Of a DNA stretch of 13,477 bases, positions 7,141-13,477 are shown piece after piece. A program made the position numbers and the translations under genes. The stretch comes from Planctomycetota bacterium. Its GTDB lineage: Bacteria > Planctomycetota > Phycisphaerae > UBA1845. The notes beneath the pieces are model-generated. The model made no database searches, was not told where the DNA came from, and worked only from the letters and a program-made list of their open reading frames with translations. Location of the stretch: contig JADFHG010000025.1 of assembly GCA_022567365.1 (NCBI GenBank), forward strand, positions 1 to 13,477, read 5' to 3'. Position 1 is the first letter of the stretch; each line of letters begins with the position of its first letter.

Positions 7141-7752
7141 ATGCCCACCAGTAGAGACAAGGAAATGGCACTCGCGCGGGTCTATGCCAAGGCCATGATC
7201 GAATTGGCCAAAGCGCAGGACGCGACGGACGACCTGCTCGACGAGCTGCGCGAATTCGCCGCGTTTCTCGACGCGAATGCCGATTTCGACGCGTTCCTGG
7301 CGAGCCCGACCGTCGATGCCGAAGCGCGCCGCGCGGCGATCGAGAAGCTCTTTCGCGGTAGAGCCAGCGAGCTGTTCGTCGATTCGCTCCAGGTGCTCAA
7401 TGCAAAAGGGCGGCTCGCAATCGCCCGGTCCGTTGTCGAAGCGTATCGACTCGAACACGAGGAGCTTCACGGTCGCGTCGACGTCTACGTCCGGACGGCC
7501 ACGCCCCTCAGCGACGAACTCCGTATGCGCCTCCAGGCGTCCGCGACCAGGTTCGCCGGCAAGGAGGCCGACCTGATTGAAAGCGTCGATGAATCACTCA
7601 TCGGGGGCATGATCGTTCAGGTCGGAGACCGGAAGATCGACAGAAGTGTGGCCATCGGGCTGCGGCGCTTGCGCGACGCGCTGTTCGCGCGGGCCTCGGC
7701 CGAGATTCACAGTGGTAAGGAATACGTAGTGGGTGCGGCGGAGTCGCAATAG
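7141..7752 (+). CDS. atpH: F-type ATP synthase subunit delta
   Basis: A 203-residue subunit that caps F1 and binds the b stalk (the OSCP homologue). The N-terminal helical domain begins with ALARVYAKAMIELAKAQ, matching the usual RYAKAL.E.A signature. The centre has LNAKGRLAIARSVVEAY, and the C-terminal domain contains DESLIGGMIVQVGDRKID (154-171), the family hallmark close to the C-terminus. Length is slightly above the typical 175-185 residues because of a short Ala/Gly-rich tail. The ATG at 7141 has no clear Shine-Dalgarno sequence; an in-frame ATG at 7165, with GAGA seven bases upstream, is a plausible alternative that would still keep the ALARVYAKA start. Twenty nt separate it from atpF. 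Confidence 0.95.
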   Translation: MPTSRDKEMALARVYAKAMIELAKAQDATDDLLDELREFAAFLDANADFDAFLASPTVDAEARRAAIEKLFRGRASELFVDSLQVLNAKGRLAIARSVVEAYRLEHEELHGRVDVYVRTATPLSDELRMRLQASATRFAGKEADLIESVDESLIGGMIVQVGDRKIDRSVAIGLRRLRDALFARASAEIHSGKEYVVGAAESQ

Positions 7753-7849
7753 AGGATTCGGGGGGCGGCGAAGTGCGTTCGCGCTGCGCTACGAGCCCGC
7801 AACCCCCTATTGGACAATCAACGCCGGCGACCACGCGGAAGGCAGATTG

Positions 7850-9568
7850 ATGAAATTCAAAGTCGACGAAATCTCGTCGGTGATCAGCGAAGAAATCCGA
7901 CAATACAAGACCGAGGTCGACGTGGCCGAGGTCGGCAAGGTGCTCGAGCTCGGCGACGGCATCGCCCGGGTGTACGGCCTGAGCAACGCCATGTCCAGCG
8001 AGCAACTCGTCTTCGCGAACGGCGCGACGGGCCAGGTGTTCAACCTCGAGGAAAACTCCGTCGGCGTCGTCATTTTCGGTGACTACCTCGGGATCAAAGA
8101 AGGCGACGAGGTCAAACGGACCGGCGAGCTGCTCAGCATTCCATGCGGAGAGAAGTTGATCGGGCGCGTCGTCGACCCGGTCGGCCGACCCCTCGACGGG
8201 CTCGGCGCGATCGAGACGCCCCACCGTCGCCCGCTCGAGTTCAAGGCCCCGGGCATCGCCCTGCGCCAGCCCGTCACCGAGCCGCTCCAAACCGGCATCA
8301 AGGCCATCGACAGCATGACCCCCATCGGACGGGGTCAGCGCGAACTCATCATCGGCGACAGGAAAACCGGCAAGACCGCGATCGCGATCGATACCATCAT
8401 CAACCAAAAGGGCACCGACGTAATCTGTATCTACGTCGCCATCGGTCAAAAGGAATCGACCGTCGTCAGCGTCATCGAAAAACTCCGCGAAACGGGCGCG
8501 ATGGACTATACCATCGTCGTCTCCGCCTCCGCGGCGGACCCCGCACCCCTTCAATACATCGCGCCGTACGCCGGTGCGGCCATGGCCGAGTACTTCATGT
8601 ACAAAGACGGCCGGGCGACACTTTGCGTCTATGACGACTTGAGCAAGCAGGCTCAATCCTATCGCCAGCTTTCGCTCCTCCTTCGCCGCCCGCCGGGTCG
8701 CGAGGCCTATCCGGGCGACGTCTTCTACCTTCACTCGCGTTTGCTCGAACGGAGCGTCAAGCTGCGCGAAGAATACGCCGTTGTGCCGAAGAATACGCCG
8801 GACAGTTCGATTGATCGCAGCATCGCAAAGATCCATCCCGACGGACTCAAGGCAAAAAAGGAGCACCGGCCGAGCGACGCCGAAGGTCTATACCATCGCC
8901 CCGAAGGGCTCGAAACGGCCAAGGCGTGGCTCGATTCGCTTTCGGACAAGGGCAACTATCGCGTGCACAGGTTCCCCGACAGCGGCGGATCGATGACGGC
9001 CCTTCCGATCATCGAGACGCTCGAAGGCGAGGTGGCGGCCTACATCCCGACAAACGTGATCTCGATTACCGACGGTCAGATCTACCTCGAGCCCGACCTC
9101 TTCTTCGCGGGGGTGCGCCCGGCCGTCAACGTCGGCATCAGCGTCTCGCGCGTCGGGGGCAACGCCCAACGCAAGGCGATGAAGTCGGTCGCCGGCTCCT
9201 TGCGCCTTGACCTGGCTTCGTTCCGCGAGCTCGAGGCGTTCGCCCAACTCGGCACCGAACTCGACGTGGCGACGCAGCGCCAGCTCGACCGCGGCGCCCG
9301 CATGGTCGAATTGCTCAAGCAGCCACAATACCAACCGTTCGACGTGAACGATCAGATTCTCAGCATCTTTGCCGGCTCGAAGGGCTTCCTCGACGACATA
9401 CCGATCAACAAGGTGGCTTCGTTCGAAGCCGGATTGCTAAAGACTTTTCGGGACGAGTTCCCGGAGGTGATCGAGGAACTGGACAAGACCGGCGAGATCT
9501 CGGACGAGTTGGGCGGCAAGATCGCCAAGATCGTTACCGATTTCAAGACGAGGTTCGTTGCAGGGTAG
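7850..9568 (+). CDS. atpA: F-type ATP synthase subunit alpha with internal insertion
   Basis: Non-catalytic nucleotide-binding subunit of the F1 hexamer. Visible: N-terminal beta-barrel region (about 25-95), P-loop GDRKTGKT at 169-176 (Lys175, Thr176), the VAIGQKES region (196-203), DDLSKQAQSYRQLSLLLRRP (262-281), YPGDVFYLHSRLLER (287-301), PTNVISITDGQIYLE (400-414), and VSRVGGNAQ with the arginine finger Arg434. The protein is 572 residues against a usual 500-515. The excess lies between LLER..KL and GGSMTALP (about 306-378), where typical alpha subunits have only about 5-20 residues; the insert is charged, with KAKKEHRPSD and a likely helix around 352-365. The ATG at 7850 has GGAAGG seven bases upstream; the frame is open back to 7733, but that part does not resemble AtpA. 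Confidence 0.97.
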   Translation: MKFKVDEISSVISEEIRQYKTEVDVAEVGKVLELGDGIARVYGLSNAMSSEQLVFANGATGQVFNLEENSVGVVIFGDYLGIKEGDEVKRTGELLSIPCGEKLIGRVVDPVGRPLDGLGAIETPHRRPLEFKAPGIALRQPVTEPLQTGIKAIDSMTPIGRGQRELIIGDRKTGKTAIAIDTIINQKGTDVICIYVAIGQKESTVVSVIEKLRETGAMDYTIVVSASAADPAPLQYIAPYAGAAMAEYFMYKDGRATLCVYDDLSKQAQSYRQLSLLLRRPPGREAYPGDVFYLHSRLLERSVKLREEYAVVPKNTPDSSIDRSIAKIHPDGLKAKKEHRPSDAEGLYHRPEGLETAKAWLDSLSDKGNYRVHRFPDSGGSMTALPIIETLEGEVAAYIPTNVISITDGQIYLEPDLFFAGVRPAVNVGISVSRVGGNAQRKAMKSVAGSLRLDLASFRELEAFAQLGTELDVATQRQLDRGARMVELLKQPQYQPFDVNDQILSIFAGSKGFLDDIPINKVASFEAGLLKTFRDEFPEVIEELDKTGEISDELGGKIAKIVTDFKTRFVAG

Positions 9569-9607
9569 CACCGTGTTTCATATGTCCTACGACTATGATT
9601 CTCCCCC

Positions 9608-9696
9608 GAGCCGCGGGCTTCAGCCCGCGCGGTGCTACGAGTTTTCGTACCCCTTGTCGGTCCTTGCGACTCCGCGCAGGCTGAAGCCTGCGGCTC
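9608..9696. repeat. Paired-hairpin palindromic element (REP/MITE-like) in the atpA-atpG gap
   Basis: The 25-nt arms at 9608-9632 and 9672-9696 are inverted copies matching at 23 of 25 positions, with the two differences compatible with G-U pairing in RNA. Each arm is itself a hairpin: GCGGGCT-TC-AGCCCGC on the left and GCAGGCT-GA-AGCCTGC on the right. The spacer is 39 nt. This is the structure of REP-type or short non-autonomous palindromic elements. The 238-nt atpA-atpG gap contains no gene; the rest of it shows nothing recognisable. Confidence 0.85.
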
Positions 9697-9806
9697 AGGT
9701 AGTCGCGGGATTTGTGAGCCACGATACTGGGCGTTTGGTGATCCAGACCCGAGGTTGCGAGATGAGGCAAATACGTTCCAGGTCTACCGGAATGCAGCGG
9801 TAAGCC

Positions 9807-10691
9807 ATGGCCAACAAACGAGTACTGGTCAAACGACGCAAAGCGGTTCGCAACATCCGCAAGATCACGCGGACGATGCAGCTCATCGCCACCGCGCGCT
9901 TCCAGGCGGCGATGGCGCGGGCCACCGCGAGCAAACCGTACGCCGAGAAGCTCGCCGAGCTTGTCGCGGATCTTTCGGAATCGGCGGAGCAGATAAGCCA
10001 CCCGCTCATGGAAACCCATGAGGACGTCAAGCGATCGATCCTGCTCATCATTACCAGCATGCGCGGTCTCTGCGGGGGATACAATGCGGGCGTGCTCCGC
10101 ACGGCGATAGGCCATTTGGATTCCCAAGAGAACAAGGGCGTCGAATCGGACGTCCACATGGTCGGCAAGAAGGGCGTCGGCTATTTCCGCTTCTTGAAGC
10201 GGTCCATGGCCGAGCAAATTACGCACATTGGCGAGGTGCCCAGTTTCGAGGACACCGAGCCGATCGCGAACGGGTTCATGGACCGTTTCTCCAAGGGCGA
10301 GGTTGCTTCGGTGCACGTCGCCCATATGCGGTTCCTCTCCGCCGGCCGGCAGCGGCCCGCAGTCATCCAGCTCCTGCCGCTCGTTCAGGAACCGTCGGCG
10401 GACGCAGACGCAGCCGCGCCAAAGGGACCGAAGGCCGATTTCGAGTTCTCGCCCGAACCGGCCGAGCTGCTCGGCGATCTGCTCCCGGCGACCGTGCGGG
10501 TACGACTTTTGCAGTGTTTTAACGACGCGACGGTCAGCGAGCATATCGCCCGCATGGTCGCGATGAAGGCGGCGACGGACGCCGCCGAAGACATGATCAC
10601 GATGCTCTCGCGCAAATACAATCGGGCGCGGCAGACGCAGATCACGATGGAACTCCTTGATATCGTAGGTGGCGCGGACGCGCTCTCGTAG
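9807..10691 (+). CDS. atpG: F-type ATP synthase subunit gamma
   Basis: A 294-residue central-shaft subunit that turns inside the alpha3beta3 hexamer and couples c-ring rotation to catalysis. The N-terminal helix begins with RRKAVRNIRKITRTMQLIAT, close to the family pattern I.SI.NT.KIT.AM..VA. The conserved SMRGLCGGYNAGVLR follows at about 88-102, and the C-terminal helix ends with NRARQTQITMELLDIVGGA, the standard R.RQA.IT.EI.EIV.GA signature. Length is normal. The ATG at 9807 lies 238 nt after atpA, beyond the palindromic element, with only a weak GCGGTAAG purine tract upstream, so its translation may rely on local structure or on a weak independent site. Confidence 0.96.
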   Translation: MANKRVLVKRRKAVRNIRKITRTMQLIATARFQAAMARATASKPYAEKLAELVADLSESAEQISHPLMETHEDVKRSILLIITSMRGLCGGYNAGVLRTAIGHLDSQENKGVESDVHMVGKKGVGYFRFLKRSMAEQITHIGEVPSFEDTEPIANGFMDRFSKGEVASVHVAHMRFLSAGRQRPAVIQLLPLVQEPSADADAAAPKGPKADFEFSPEPAELLGDLLPATVRVRLLQCFNDATVSEHIARMVAMKAATDAAEDMITMLSRKYNRARQTQITMELLDIVGGADALS

Positions 10692-10732
10692 ACGCAATAC
10701 AAGCGAACGAAACAGGAATAGGAAGAAGGACA

Positions 10733-12184
10733 ATGCCGGAAAACAACACCGGGAAAGTCACACAGGTCATCGGATCGACGCTCGACGCGGAGTTCGCCGA
10801 GGACAAGCTCCCGGCGATCTACAACGCGCTCCAGGTCGAAGTCGAGCGAACGGTGCTCGGCAAAACGACGAAGGAGAGGCTCTGGTGCGAAGTGGCGCAA
10901 CACTTGGGCGGCGGAAGAATTCGGGCGGTCGCGCTCGACTCCACCGACGGCCTGCAGCGCGGTGCCCCCATCATCGACACAGGCAGCCCGATCACCGTAC
11001 CCGTGGGTGAAGAGACGCTCGGACGCGTCTTCAACCTCGTCGGCGACCCGATCGACGGTCGGGGTCCCATCGAGGTCAAACAGCGGCGCCCGATTCACAG
11101 GAAACCGCCCGCCCTCGCGGACTTGACGCCCAAGACCGAGCTGTTCGAAACGGGGATCAAGGTCATCGACCTTCTCTGTCCGCTGGTCCGAGGCGGAAAG
11201 GCCGGGCTGTTCGGCGGAGCGGGCGTCGGCAAGACCGTGATCATCCAGGAACTGATCGCCCGACTCGCCCGTTTCCACAGCGGTTTCTCCTGCTTCGCGG
11301 GCGTCGGCGAACGAACACGCGAGGGCAACGACCTCTGGCTCGAGATGCAGGATGCGAAAATCGGCGATACCGGCAAGAGCGTGCTCGACCAGACGGTCAT
11401 GGTCTTCGGACAGATGAACGAACCGCCGGGTGCCAGGCTCCGAGTCGCCCTTTCCGCGCTGACGATGGCCGAGTACTTTCGCGACCAAACCGGTGCCGAC
11501 ACGCTCCTTTTCATCGACAACATCTTCCGCTTCTCGCAGGCGGGCGCCGAGGTGTCGGCCCTTCTCGGGCGGATGCCATCCGCGGTCGGATACCAGCCGA
11601 CGCTCGGGACGGAAATGGGCGAGCTCCAGGAACGAATCACCTCGACGAAGAAGGGCGCGGTCACCAGTATCCAGGCGATCTACGTGCCGGCCGACGACTA
11701 TACCGACCCCGCGCCCGCAACGGCGTTTACCCACCTCGACAGCACGGTGAACCTCGAGCGGGGCATCGCGGAAAAGGGCATCTATCCGGCGGTCGATCCG
11801 CTCGCCTCGAGCAGCCGGATCATGGCGCCCGAATACGTCGGCGAGGAGCACTACTCCGTAGCCCGGCGCGTGCAGCAAATCCTTCAACGCTATAAGGATC
11901 TGCAAGACATCATCGCCATTCTCGGTGTCGACGAGCTTAGCGAGGATGACAAACTCATCGTCGCCCGTGCCCGCAAGATCGAGCGGTTCCTTTCACAGCC
12001 GTTCTTCGTGGCGGAGCAATTCACCGGGATCGCCGGGGTTTTCACCTCGCGCGAGGATACGATTCGCTCGTTCAACGAATTGTGCGACGGCAAGTGGGAC
12101 CACCTGCCGGAGCAGGCGTTCATGTACATCGGTGGGATCGAAGACGCGGCCGTGAAGGCGGAGAAGCTGGCGAAGGAAGGCTGA
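10733..12184 (+). CDS. atpD: F-type ATP synthase subunit beta (catalytic)
   Basis: A 483-residue catalytic subunit that synthesises ATP from ADP and phosphate in F1. Visible: P-loop GGAGVGKT at 161-168, GERTREGNDLW with the catalytic Glu193 and Arg194 (192-202), Walker B region TLLFIDNIFRFSQAG (257-271), SALLGRMPSAVGYQPTL (275-291), AIYVPADDYTDPAPAT (315-330), and the regulatory DELSEED motif in the form DELSEDD at 400-406. Length and motif order are fully typical, and there is no insertion like that in the alpha subunit. The ATG at 10733 has a purine-rich tract (GGAAGAAGGA, 10721-10730) just upstream. It is 41 nt after atpG. Confidence 0.98.
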   Translation: MPENNTGKVTQVIGSTLDAEFAEDKLPAIYNALQVEVERTVLGKTTKERLWCEVAQHLGGGRIRAVALDSTDGLQRGAPIIDTGSPITVPVGEETLGRVFNLVGDPIDGRGPIEVKQRRPIHRKPPALADLTPKTELFETGIKVIDLLCPLVRGGKAGLFGGAGVGKTVIIQELIARLARFHSGFSCFAGVGERTREGNDLWLEMQDAKIGDTGKSVLDQTVMVFGQMNEPPGARLRVALSALTMAEYFRDQTGADTLLFIDNIFRFSQAGAEVSALLGRMPSAVGYQPTLGTEMGELQERITSTKKGAVTSIQAIYVPADDYTDPAPATAFTHLDSTVNLERGIAEKGIYPAVDPLASSSRIMAPEYVGEEHYSVARRVQQILQRYKDLQDIIAILGVDELSEDDKLIVARARKIERFLSQPFFVAEQFTGIAGVFTSREDTIRSFNELCDGKWDHLPEQAFMYIGGIEDAAVKAEKLAKEG

Positions 12185-12249
12185 TTCGACGGGCGGACTG
12201 CGCTTCCAAGTTCGCCGCACGGCGGGCGGCGGTGGGGCAGCCAATCGAG

Positions 12250-12381
12250 GTGCTTAGTAGCCCGTTCAAAAACAGGATATTTTGTGGGACCGACTTTCCA
12301 GTCGGTCGTTTTCGGCACCCCAGCGGCGTTTGACCGACTAGAAAGTCGGTCCCACAGGCTTTTTCAACGGGCTGTTAGCAC
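12250..12381. repeat. Long inverted repeat (REP/MITE-like) between atpD and atpC, ending at the atpC start codon
   Basis: A 132-nt element with nested inverted arms. Outer: GTGCT (12250-12254) pairs with AGCAC (12377-12381), and AGCCCGTTCAAAAA (12259-12272) pairs with the tract at 12360-12373 with one mismatch. Inner: 12283-12307 pairs with 12332-12356 at 24 of 25 positions. Each inner arm is also a perfect 8-bp hairpin, GACCGACT-loop-AGTCGGTC, with loops TTCC and AGAA. The right end abuts the ATG of atpC at 12382. The remaining atpD-atpC gap (12185-12249) shows nothing recognisable. Confidence 0.88.
12283..12364 (+). terminator. Possible intrinsic terminator or attenuator upstream of atpC
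   Basis: RNA from the inner arms of the palindromic element could form a 25-bp stem (12283-12307 with 12332-12356, one imperfect pair, 24-nt loop), followed three bases later by TTTTT (12360-12364). This meets the basic shape of a Rho-independent terminator. The short T-run and the competing small hairpins in each arm make its efficiency uncertain; atpC is still needed downstream. Confidence 0.3.
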
Positions 12382-12786
12382 ATGGCAAGAACCGACACGT
12401 TTCATTGCAGCGTCATCACGCCGGGACGCCCGGTCCTCGAATGCGAAGCGACCGCACTGGTCTTTCCCGCCCACGACGGCGAAATGGGCATATTGCGGGA
12501 TCGCGCCCCCATAACCTGCAAGCTCGGAATCGGCGCCCTTCGCGTCGAAGCGACGGACAAGACCCACACGTTCTTCATCGACCGCGGTTTCGCTCAGGTC
12601 GTCGACAACAAAGTTACCATCCTCACCGAACAGGCCAAACGCCCGGAAGAGATCGACGCCGACGCAGCGCGGACCGCGCTCGACGCGGCCCATGAAATGA
12701 AGATCACCGATGATGCCTCGTTCGTCGCACGCTCCGACGCCATCCGCCGGGCCGAAAAGCAAATCGCCATGACCCGCGGCGCGTAG
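12382..12786 (+). CDS. atpC: F-type ATP synthase subunit epsilon
   Basis: A 134-residue subunit that binds gamma and the c-ring and, in many bacteria, inhibits ATP hydrolysis. The N-terminal beta-sandwich shows the familiar pattern: FHCSVITPGRPVLECEA (7-23), VFPAHDGEMGILRDRAPI (27-44, the usual P...GE.GIL..HAP), and FFIDRGFAQVVDNKVTILTE (63-82, the usual GGF..V....V.IL.). The C-terminal part (about 84-132) is charged and helical, as expected. Length is normal. The ATG at 12382 lies directly against the right end of a palindromic repeat and has no clear Shine-Dalgarno sequence; 197 nt separate it from atpD, so the repeat probably displaced whatever leader it once had. Confidence 0.93.
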   Translation: MARTDTFHCSVITPGRPVLECEATALVFPAHDGEMGILRDRAPITCKLGIGALRVEATDKTHTFFIDRGFAQVVDNKVTILTEQAKRPEEIDADAARTALDAAHEMKITDDASFVARSDAIRRAEKQIAMTRGA

Positions 12787-12787
12787 C

Positions 12788-12845
12788 AGCCTGTTGAATA
12801 GCAACCCGTTTTGTGGGACCGACTTTCCAGTCGGTCGTTTTCGGC
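12788..12845. repeat. Solo half-copy of the atpD-atpC palindromic element
   Basis: Positions 12809-12845 are identical over 37 nt to 12280-12316, the left inner arm and adjoining loop of the element upstream of atpC. The hairpin GACCGACT-TTCC-AGTCGGTC is included. Before it, AGCCTGTTGAA (12788-12798) resembles the outer arm AGCCCGTTGAA. I find no matching right arm downstream, so this is a truncated or single-arm copy. It starts within two bases of the atpC stop codon. Confidence 0.85.
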
Positions 12846-12916
12846 CCTGCCGATTCGACGACGGGTTCGTCATTCCGCCCCCAGATTCCCACAATCGCAT
12901 CGAATTCCGAGTCCGG

Positions 12917-12946
12917 TTGACAAACCGTGTCACTTTGTGCGAGAAT
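12917..12946 (+). promoter_or_regulatory. Candidate promoter for the FG-GAP gene
   Basis: A perfect -35 consensus, TTGACA (12917-12922), is followed after 18 nt by GAGAAT (12941-12946, 4/6 match to -10). A TG at 12938-12939, one base before the -10 box, fits an extended -10. Transcription would start near 12953, about 195 nt before the ATG at 13148. Confidence 0.45.
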
Positions 12947-13147
12947 GGCGCACCGATCCCGGGCACTGTTGCGAAAGCGCGTGCGCCGAGAGGCAACCGA
13001 ATCGCGACCGGACCGGGATGGCCGCCCGAAGAGCTGTTAGCGTCTGTGCTTGGGTGAAGGGCAGCCTGTCCGCATCTACTCGGTCCTAACGGTCGCGGCC
13101 ACCCGCGCGGGCGCGGTCCACGTCCATCCTTCAAAAGGAGCAGACCA

Positions 13148-13435
13148 ATGTTCGCACGAAAACCATCCAATGCCATGCTAGTGACCCTCTGCGCGGCTGT
13201 TGCGGCGGCGACGGCGATCGACGCGGCCGGGCAGATCCACCTTGCCCAATTCCAGGCCGACGATCCGATGTTGGGGGACGGCTTCGGAAGATCGGTAGCC
13301 ATCGACGGTGACTTGATCGCCGTTGGCGTGCCCAGCAGCCCCGCAGCCTACGCCTTAAGTTTACCCACATTTTGTGACTCCCATGGCGGCCGCTCCGTCC
13401 ACCATACTCTGGAGTTTCATCCACCCTCGCCATAG
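13148..13435 (+). CDS. Secreted FG-GAP repeat protein, apparently truncated
   Basis: The 95-residue frame starts at ATG 13148 with an ideal AAGGAG (13135-13140) seven bases upstream. It begins with a signal peptide (basic start, core MLVTLCAAVAAATAI, AAG-Q near residues 27-29), so the product is exported. Residues 36-61 (FQADDPMLGDGFGRSVAIDG and DLIAVGV) match the first strand pair of an FG-GAP/integrin-alpha-type beta-propeller repeat, where ...GD.FG.SVA..GD...VG. recurs. From about residue 62 the sequence loses this character (Ser/Pro/His-rich, e.g. TFCDSHGGRSVHHTLEF) and stops at TAG 13433-13435. FG-GAP proteins usually have several repeats, so the gene is probably interrupted. In another frame 13450-13476 reads GDGRAFDFG, which might be a later repeat. 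Function of such planctomycete-type surface proteins is unknown. Confidence 0.65.
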   Translation: MFARKPSNAMLVTLCAAVAAATAIDAAGQIHLAQFQADDPMLGDGFGRSVAIDGDLIAVGVPSSPAAYALSLPTFCDSHGGRSVHHTLEFHPPSP

Positions 13436-13477
13436 GACCAGCCACCCGGGGAGATGGTCGTGCTTTCGATTTTGGTG

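Larger units (their letters stand above)
12787..13147. other. Intergenic region after the atp operon
   Basis: A 361-nt gap between atpC and the FG-GAP gene. Its first 60 nt are the solo palindromic repeat, which could also help end atp transcription by its small hairpin, although no T-run follows. A promoter candidate sits at 12917-12946. The remainder up to the AAGGAG at 13135-13140 shows no gene that I can support. Confidence 0.6.

Noticed and set aside
7598..8866. Minus-strand open frame (422 codons) opposite atpH/atpA
   Set aside because: It runs antisense across two well-conserved genes and has no recognisable domain, so it is explained by codon bias.
9558..9803. Small plus-strand open frame in the atpA-atpG gap
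   Set aside because: It is read straight through both arms of the palindromic element, and no ribosome binding site or conserved pattern supports it.
9543..10733. Minus-strand open frame (396 codons) opposite atpG
   Set aside because: It spans the palindromic repeat and the whole of atpG antisense, with a low-complexity Arg-rich product.
10385..11905. Minus-strand open frame (506 codons) opposite atpG/atpD
   Set aside because: It is a shadow of the catalytic beta-subunit gene and shows no independent coding evidence.
4631..12786. N-type (Na+-translocating, atpDCQRBEFAG-ordered) ATPase operon
   Set aside because: The order is the classic I-B-E-F-H-A-G-D-C, a delta gene is present and no atpQ/atpR genes are seen, so this is the housekeeping F-type enzyme.
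12364..13302. Minus-strand open frame (312 codons) across atpC and its downstream gap
   Set aside because: It crosses two repeat copies and lies antisense to atpC. The length arises from GC-rich composition.

Overview
The window is a GC-rich bacterial chromosomal segment. It carries a complete F-type ATP synthase operon in the order atpZ-atpI-atpB-atpE-atpF-atpH-atpA-atpG-atpD-atpC, flanked by respiratory multiheme cytochromes, an aspartate-semialdehyde dehydrogenase gene and the start of an FG-GAP repeat protein. The mix of large membrane multiheme cytochromes, FG-GAP protein, short palindromic intergenic repeats and subunit b with a signal-peptide-like N-terminus suggests a Planctomycetota-type organism, possibly of the Phycisphaerae. 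That assignment is inference, and no single marker here proves it.

Layout. Positions 1-203 hold the C-terminus of a probable multiheme cytochrome c. After a 555-nt gap with one candidate promoter comes a 778-residue membrane-anchored NapC/NirT-type cytochrome with ten haem-attachment motifs (759-3095). It converges with asd (3291-4295, minus strand); the gap between them holds a degenerate 7-nt tandem repeat. A 335-nt divergent region carries one candidate promoter for asd and one for the atp operon. The ATP synthase genes then run from 4631 to 12786. The first three genes overlap (TTGA, then ATGA). The later gaps widen to 238 nt (atpA-atpG) and 197 nt (atpD-atpC), and both of these contain paired-hairpin inverted repeats. 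A solo copy of the second repeat follows atpC. After a candidate promoter with a consensus -35 box, a secreted FG-GAP protein starts at 13148, but its frame stops soon after the first recognisable repeat.

How the genes work together. The cytochromes would move electrons between the quinone pool and periplasmic acceptors and so contribute to the ion-motive force. The ATP synthase uses that force: a, b and c form Fo; alpha, beta, gamma, delta and epsilon form F1; AtpZ and AtpI are assembly or accessory membrane proteins. asd is a housekeeping gene of the lysine/threonine/methionine and peptidoglycan precursor pathway and is not functionally tied to its neighbours.

The most unusual points are an insertion of roughly 65-70 residues in the alpha subunit beside a 14-bp direct repeat, a palindromic repeat that runs right up to the atpC start codon, and a CX3CH first haem motif plus extra N-terminal membrane segments in the decahaem cytochrome. 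I did not find a defence system, CRISPR array, intact transposon or RNA gene.
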